Below, one piece after another: positions 57,601 to 64,000 of a DNA stretch of 64,000 nucleotides (positions are counted from its first letter, which is position 1; every line of letters starts with the position of its first letter). The stretch is from Lineus longissimus (lineage: Eukaryota > Nemertea > Pilidiophora > Heteronemertea > Lineidae), in NCBI RefSeq assembly GCF_910592395.1, contig NC_088310.1, positions 26,863,491-26,927,490 of the forward strand. Direction: 5' to 3'. Position numbers and translations under genes: made by a program. The notes under the pieces were generated by a model. That model was not told the DNA's origin and did no database searches. It saw only the letters and a list, made by a program, of their open reading frames with translations.

Positions 57601-60600
57601 GTATAACATTGACTCAATATCTCCATTGTGGTATTTTAATGTTTCTTTTGAAAATCTGATAAGCTGTTTAACGGGATGAAGTTTTCGTATATGCTAAATA
57701 TGTCATTCATAAACAGGTAGTTTTGTAAATAGCGCCTCAATCACTTTATAACTCAGTGAGCATTGCCAAATGAGTTTGGAGCAAACATGTATTTATATAA
57801 AACGAGACATTTTTCTAAACTGAAATGTCGGCGTGCATACAGGACCATGGTACTGTGTTACAAGGCTTTCCGCCCACTAATGTCTCCCTGCTGTGATTGG
57901 CAAGGTGATCGTGATTCAGAACCTTTGGCCACAATACCACCTCATAGCTTCAATTTGCACGAACAATTTTGTCATTTTCTTAAAAATAAAACGTGTAATC
58001 TTCTTTTCAAAGCGTTATTGGCGTTATTAGGCCAAGCGTTCAAATTAATTTTCGTTATAATTTCTTATTTACGGTGTGGCCCAGTATGTGGTATCCGTGA
58101 TATCTTCGCACGCCATGGTGGGATGGTGGAACAACACGGACAAGGAGGGAACGACCAGCGGAGTTCTGAACGGATAATCTGGGCGGTATCGGCCTCTCAG
58201 CCAATATAATGCTTCATTAGACCAGTGCTTATTTCAGTTTAGGCCCTTGGGGATATGCTTGATGACAAGTTGGCAGTCTAGGCTGAATGAAGAAACTTCG
58301 AAGAACTGGTCTTAAAATGCCTTAATTCAATTATATACATGTGCGAATTTAATCAAAAACTGAAAATATCTTTCTGTGTTAGGTTATATGTACAGCAACA
58401 GTAATGGTTCCTGGGTTAAGACAAAAGTGACAAATTTGAGATATGGCAAAACAAAAGGCTAAGTCACGAAATCTATTGACGATTATGCACTTGGAGCCGC
58501 AGGTGTGACCACAACGGGACCACAGAGTTGACTTGATCCAAATGCTCTATAACCAAGTACCACTGAATGCTACCAAACGAGCAACAATATTTTCATAATC
58601 TGGTTAATAACACTGATCATAATAAGTAATTAGTTTCAAAGGTAAAACACATCGTGACAAATCTTGGCGTTTTTAGAGCAATAGGTGTCACCGTAATGAC
58701 CGATGCCACGATACAGGTTGCGATGTGGACCGTATTCTAAAAATCTGGTATTAATCGCTAAAATATTATGAACTGACAGCATCGATAGCTTTAATTAGTG
58801 GTTAATTAGATTTGCCTTGATTACTCTGATCTTAAGTAAACTGTTTTAACAAAGTGGCAGTATCAGTGACTTGAACCCAAAGTTCCCAGGAGAGGTTTAA
58901 ATTGCTGTTGAAACACCAGCCTAATGTCAACGCCCAGTCAAGGAAAGATAAAAATTGAAAATACGTGTATAGAAAAGTGAACAAATTTAAATCTAGGAGG
59001 TAGGCCGACATTTACCTTGGGTGACTCCATCCAGGTTTATAAATTGCCTACACAATAGTTGGCCATTTTTTATATACATGTATTACAATTGCAATGTAAT
59101 GTAACGATATTGGCTGATGCTGTGTATGTATACATTCCTAAAGGTTAACCGATTCTGAAAACACTCATTGAAAATGAAAAGAATGGGCATATAGCGAAAC
59201 GAAACACTTTGTATGTATCAACCAAGTGTGACAGGTGTCTTTTTACCAATCCCACAAATGGGTGGAATTCAATTGTTTCTAGAAAGCGACCAGTCCCCTT
59301 TTCTTCTTATTCTCAGCTTTTAGCAGTATAAAAGGTTACTTGACTATAAAGACCTGAAAAGGTTCCTCCTCAGAATGACCAAAATTCAACCTTTCCAATA
59401 CTTCCGTTTCCTTGTCTTCTTATCAAAGATGGCCGAAGAAGCATTAATTGAAATCATAAAGAGAGGTCTTTTACAAAATTCAGCCACTTGAAATGGTAAT
59501 CCGTGTGTGTCTTTATCCATTTGTAGGATGTTTACTATGAAAGAAAGAAAGCAGTTTACACGGAGTTTACTCAGCTGCTTCGGAGGTTTTAGAGGGCAGT
59601 GCCTTTGATTCTCATGGAATTGGTTTCGTGCAAGAGAAATCAGAAATAAGGATATCAAAACCTGAACATAGAGTTGATTTGATACGCTGGGTAGAGAATC
59701 TGTCAATGCACGAAAAACCACCTCATGGAGCTCGAACTCCGCATTGAATTGTTTAAATGACCACCATGTAATGTACCTGCAGCTTCTCTTGCTAAATCAG
59801 GCATATTGTGCTCGAAAAAATGCAACTAATATCACTATTACATCAGTTTATACACCACAAATCGCCAAATATTACCGAAATACAAAACGAATCAATCCCG
59901 TCAAGAATTGGTGAGTTAATACGCTTGACTGGCCCGCCTGCAATATTACGTTCTCTCAATTTGTCACCACTTAACCAGAGTCTATTGATTCGAAGTTACA
60001 GGAACTAAATTAAGTGCTTCTACCAGTACCCTATACACAAATATCATAACGTAACTCTACACCTCCATAATGATTGTGACCACCCTCGAATATGAGTTAC
60101 ATTTTGGTTGATTCACGTATTAGCCAATGCAAGGTGGACAAATGTTCTTTCATTGAGAAACCGTAGAGTCATATACCACAGGATCGAGCTATAGATTATG
60201 AACACCCGTTGACATAAAGTGAGGACAGTTTTTGAAATTATTGATGAACACACCAGTCATGATGTTGACTAAATCTTTGATGACAAACTCCACTTTGAAA
60301 GCTTTAGTGAATCACCATTTTCGATGCAGACATGCAAAATATTCTCCTTCTCTCATATGTTAAGTACAGTTTACCTAGTCACCTGTATCTCTCAAGTCAA
60401 AACAAGGTAAAATACAGTTTACCGAGTCACCTGTATCTCTCAAGTCAAAACAAGGTTAAATACAGTTTACCGAGTCACCTGTATCTCTCAAGTCAAAACA
60501 AGGTTAAATACAGTTTACCGAGTTTTCGCTCAAAACAAGCAATGCAAAGTTTTCTGTGTCGAAGTATAAGTAACTTACCTAAGAAGTCAGATGGCGAGTG

Positions 60601-60861
60601 AGGGAATGCTGCCGCAGCCGCAGCCGCGGCCGCATAAGGAAGATAAGGGTTCATATTATGTCTCTGGTAGGGAAGCTGGGGCCGGGGAGCAAGTATACTA
60701 TCAATAGTAAAAAGAGAAGGACTATGTCCGGCTAGCATGCTGGCGGCTGAACACTGCTTTAGCTGCTCCGCTGTGTAGTAGTAAGGCAAATGTTGCATGG
60801 CTGATGTCAAGCCTCCGAGAGAAGAACGAGGAAGGTCCTGCATACTCATGGTGTATTTCAA
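45356..60861 (-). CDS. Gsc: Goosecoid homeobox transcription factor, 3 exons
   Basis: Exons 60861-60579, 54015-53819 and 45679-45356 splice in frame (804 nt, 267 residues; vertebrate Gsc about 257). Near the N-terminus [13 protein letters not shown] is the goosecoid-engrailed homology (GEH/eh1-type) repressor motif that recruits Groucho/TLE. The homeodomain [20 protein letters not shown]... to [12 protein letters not shown] carries Lys50 (the K50, TAATCC-binding class shared with Bicoid/Otx). The second intron falls between VE and VWFKN in helix 3, as in other Gsc genes. After the homeodomain come an Ala/Glu/Lys-rich helix and a Ser/Asp-rich tail ([15 protein letters not shown]). Exon 1 also has nine consecutive alanines. 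Gsc is a repressor acting in organizer, foregut and head patterning. Introns are 6.6 and 8.1 kb. Confidence 0.95.
45680..53818 (-). other. Goosecoid intron 2 (8.1 kb)
   Basis: No gene recognised. It contains a composite repeat at 51165-51443 (below) and unassigned single-copy-looking sequence. Short plus-strand ORFs (for example 47679-47867) show no family features or supporting splice structure. Confidence 0.6.
51165..51443 (-). mobile_element. Longer, inverted relative of the 39913-40095 element joined to a dispersed repeat
   Basis: Read on the minus strand from 51443 it begins CAGTGGAACCCCGGTAACAC (TA outside at 51444-51445). It follows the left 130 bp of the 39913 element, then continues into the sequence shared with 20240-20400. 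The left end is not defined. Confidence 0.6.
53819..54015 (-). CDS. Gsc: Goosecoid exon 2: homeodomain helices 1-2
   Basis: Encodes [20 protein letters not shown] then [20 protein letters not shown] and TRY-like [20 protein letters not shown]. The acceptor is TACTTTTAG (54016 on) and the donor GTAAGT (53813-53818). This is the most conserved part of the gene. Confidence 0.94.
54016..60578 (-). other. Goosecoid intron 1 (6.6 kb)
   Basis: No gene recognised; the 148-codon plus-strand ORF at 57763-58209 has no family features. A 48-bp tandem repeat lies at its 5' end (60373-60530). Confidence 0.6.
60373..60530. repeat. 48-bp minisatellite beside the goosecoid exon 1 donor
   Basis: Units beginning ACC(T/G)AGTCACCTGTATCTC start at 60373, 60421, 60469 and, truncated, 60517. 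Three full copies are nearly identical. The array ends about 45 bp inside the intron from the exon 1 splice donor. Confidence 0.92.
60579..60861 (-). CDS. Gsc: Goosecoid exon 1: start, GEH repressor motif, polyalanine
   Basis: ATG at 60861-60859 begins [14 protein letters not shown]. The exon encodes [16 protein letters not shown] and then [16 protein letters not shown], ending ...DFL with a GTAAGT donor at 60573-60578. The nine alanines use mixed GCN codons in a GCCGCA-rich stretch, so slippage is possible but not required. Confidence 0.93.
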
Positions 60862-63800
60862 TGAAATAAATCCTGCTGAGGTTATAAAAGAAGTGAATAA
60901 CTATCCTGTTGATGGATATGACACTTTCAGAGTCCGCGTCCGCTGCTGATAATAACCGTAAAGAAAGTGTCCCGTGGTGTCGTCAAGATACACTGCTATA
61001 GAAAGTGAACTCTCCGTCAAAAATCAATGCTTGCTTTCTCTTGATGTTGAGCTGCCCGCCTCTGATATCACACTGAGATATCCAGCCCTGTTCAGCCCCT
61101 ATAAACAACAGTTAATACCTAAGCAGTTTACTTAATTGTAGTTTAATGAAATTAACCACAACCCACCCATTAGCCTAGGAAAATAATCTGTGTTTGTGCT
61201 GGCCAATTATGATTGTAAAGGCCGTCAAAATCCTCTCCCTTCTGTGTTAAAACATTAGCAAATCCACCACTCGAATGCCGCGTTCCGTTTTATTGACAGC
61301 TGTCGCATTTTAGACCACGCCCATGGCATTTGCGCAGACGACAGCGTTGAATGGCCGCCGCGTTTGAACAGGAATTGTTGGATTAAAGAGGGAGGTGCGA
61401 CAAAGGATGGAGGTTGCGAGTGTTCAGCATTCCTGGTCCGGAATCAGATATATCAAATGGATGGAGTTGTCGCCGGTGAGAGACGGTGGTGGAAGATAGA
61501 GCGCCATTCAAGCATATTTGAGATCCATTCAACCATTGTCCCCGAGAAAGATCCCGCTTTTGTACACTGACCCCGATCTCTAAAGTGATAATTGCCTTTT
61601 CAGGAAGACATTCTTCTCTCACAGGAGAATTATTAGATTAAAAACTTGTTGATAATTCACGGAAAGTTGGACTAAGTGGAGGTGTCGTCTTGGCATATTG
61701 TCCACCTCAGAGAGGGCCAGTTCAGATTAAGCAAATCCCTTTAATGTGTTTGTCTCCGAACAAAAGCAATTTTGCTTGGAGAAATCTCATGCTTTCTCCG
61801 CCATTACACTTTCAGAGTAAACCATAAGAGGTATTTAATCTGTACGGGACATCTCTTAACCGTCTCTTCTTATCACGTACCGCGAAAACATGACTGTGAA
61901 TAAAGATGGGCGACGAACCGCCATCATGGTTTTGGTAGAATTATGGGAAATCCTTTGATTTTGATCATGGACTGGTTTCACGGCAACCACTCTAGCACGG
62001 ATTATGAAGTTCAGTACAAATATCATCCAAAATTATTCAAAAATGCTAGTGTTCACTGACAGGATTTGATACGTATGCGTCAGTACAGAATGTTGATTTT
62101 CTGGTTCAAAACCCGGTTTTACCATAAGGCTAACCAATGGTTGCACGTAGTAAAAATGGTCAACATTTTATTCATATTTACAACCAAAAACACATTAACT
62201 ATATTTCGATTGTTTACTTTTCGCAATATCGAGTCCAGCCGATCTCGAACGAAAATACCCGAAATATATCAATCGGAAATCGAATATTGGCGGTTATACC
62301 GACTGTGCCCGATGTCATTTGTTCTTCTTCTGGAGTGGGCCGATTGCCAGCCGTGGGTGTTGCCATGTAAATATTTGGAGATTTTCAACCTTTTCCAACG
62401 TATTGTGTATTATAAGACATTGGAAATGGAATCAGTAATGATACTACCCTAAGGAGTCGTTAAAATCCCTCATCTTATAGACAGTTCAAAATATTTGTAC
62501 TCACAAAGTACAAAAATAAACAGTGGGAAAAACCTAAGCTGGAACTTTTGTAAACATTATTGCAATTTACGTATTGGATTTACATGTAATAATGGTTCTA
62601 TGCGAATTGCTTTTGGATTATGATTTTGGGCAAATGGTCATAAGAAAATTGCTTTTTAGAGAGTATATCATCAAGGTATTGCCTTGAACGATAGTGCTTT
62701 TTTGCTGTTTTCAGCTCGGCGTATCACAAACGACATTTCTTCGAGCCGTTTGCAAAATGCCGCGCCGTGTAATTGGCAAATGAATGAGATAGATGCGAGC
62801 GAGCGCGCACTGACGGTCACATGTCATGCAATATATGCATGGCTTATCGACTACCGTAATCTAAAAAAAAAATATTAAAGCATTTTCATTGACGCCACTG
62901 CGAAAACACGAGGTTCATATTCAATTGACGTTGGCAAAGAAGAGAGTGATATTTAGTTGTCGAATTGATCTGAAAGAACGTCGAAAACGGTTCGTAAGCC
63001 AGGCGGGTGGCCTGGGATTTCTAATAGGCTTGCGATTTAAAGTCACCCCAGAAACAACGTTTGACTTTTTAATGCCTTTCTTCAATCAATCAATCTGAGT
63101 AGAAAAACTGTGTTGGGTGTGCAAGATCATGGTAATATTCTGTAAGCGGTGTGTGTTTGGAGCTTATGATCTAAAAAATAGTAAATCCACAATAATTTAA
63201 GGGTTCTTCAGCAGTGACACCATTGTTGCCCTGTCTTAGCGCACATGCCAGCTCGTCAGGCTGGGCCACTGTTTATTTAGAGATTATTGCGTTAAAACGG
63301 CAAACTCTGTCGCGAGGGTGACATTTTTCTGTTCAGGAGGAATGTTTTCGTAACAATCTTCAGTGCGTTGCAGCTTACCGTGATTACGACGATGTTGACC
63401 CTTGCTTCTGATACATTTTGTAAATACTGTCACCCGAAAAACAAGACCAAACTCAAATTCCCTCGAAGTTGACCCTTCGTTCTTTAATGCTCTCATCGTC
63501 TCTCGTTGTGACAGCCAATATCTTCCGCAGTTCATCAGCAATTCACAGCATCAACAGCTCGCTAAGTTAATAATCCAATTGGTTTAATCTGTCGTTTTTT
63601 AAATGACCAAAGAGAGACAAAGTTTGCTGTTTGAAATCCGTTTAAGTCAATTAGTCAACCGAATTGCGTACTTGACGTAATCCGGTATCTACGGACAATT
63701 AAAATCCGAACGCGCGTCTTGAAAAGGTTGGCATTAAGACAGCAAGATCGAGATTAACTTGATCTTCCGCGACGATTGTCTCTGCAGTCATGGCTCGGCA

Positions 63801-64000
63801 TTAAACTTTAAACTAAAACCCTTGATAAACATATGTAGGCTGTGTTAATTGATATTGCCCCCGGTGACAGTCGCTCACAACCCGCCTGCACCATTACCAT
63901 CTAAAGAAAAAAAGTTGTCGATTGATAATATCATAAGATCTGATCATAAGCCTGCGAGAGTTCGGGGATTAGATGGGGAAGATGAAACAAACTGCACTCG
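60862..64000. other. Upstream region of goosecoid
   Basis: No gene recognised in 3.1 kb. Within 520 bp of the ATG there are Fox-like (ATAAACAAC near 61097), TAAT-core (TAATTG, TAATGA near 61135-61150) and one GGATTA site (61380-61385, the K50 homeodomain type). Such short motifs are expected by chance at this frequency, so they are only noted. No clear TATA box is seen on the minus strand. Confidence 0.4.

Noticed and set aside
57763-58209. 148-codon plus-strand ORF in goosecoid intron 1
   Set aside because: No recognisable family, no splice context, A+T-rich composition like the flanks; it could be chance.
60332-60601. 89-codon plus-strand ORF of repeated [16 protein letters not shown] units
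   Set aside because: It is the 48-bp minisatellite read in its open frame, antisense to goosecoid.
62066-62452. 128-codon plus-strand ORF upstream of goosecoid
   Set aside because: No domain features and overlapping ORFs in other frames; treated as chance.

Overview
The window is nuclear DNA of an invertebrate bilaterian animal. It has GT-AG introns, AATAAA signals, many dispersed MITE- and SINE-like repeats, about 60% A+T, and metazoan genes (LYST, goosecoid, a calmodulin-like gene, a spermine-synthase-like gene). A marine spiralian or an invertebrate deuterostome would fit; the sequence alone does not settle the phylum.

Left third (1-20061, minus strand): the 5' half of a lysosomal trafficking regulator (LYST) gene. 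Seventeen coding exons splice in one continuous frame (about 1928 residues) from a start near 20061 down to 88. The C-terminal BEACH and WD40 part lies beyond the left edge. The 5.9-kb intron 2419-8320, which interrupts the concanavalin-A-like domain, carries two tandem plus-strand genes (3101-4204 and 5700-8075). Their shared N-terminal domain resembles the dual-OB (DuOB) domain known mainly from bacteria. Both have long tandem-repeat tails, a similar promoter and a similar 5'UTR intron. I consider this nested pair the most novel item in the window.

Middle (20062-33180): a 219-bp near-perfect hairpin element; a two-exon divergent homeobox gene (22068-23237, plus) head-to-head with LYST; a deleted PIF/Harbinger transposon (about 24120-25130); a 12-exon spermine-synthase-like gene lacking one catalytic aspartate (25558-30595, plus); and a 5-exon calmodulin-like gene with a degraded second EF-hand (31178-32984, plus).

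Right half (32985-64000): a 12.4-kb gene-poor stretch, then goosecoid (three exons, minus strand, 45356-60861) with introns of 8.1 and 6.6 kb, then about 3 kb of its upstream region. This sparse layout is typical of a developmental transcription-factor locus. The genes are functionally unrelated to each other; only the nested pair forms an obvious local family.
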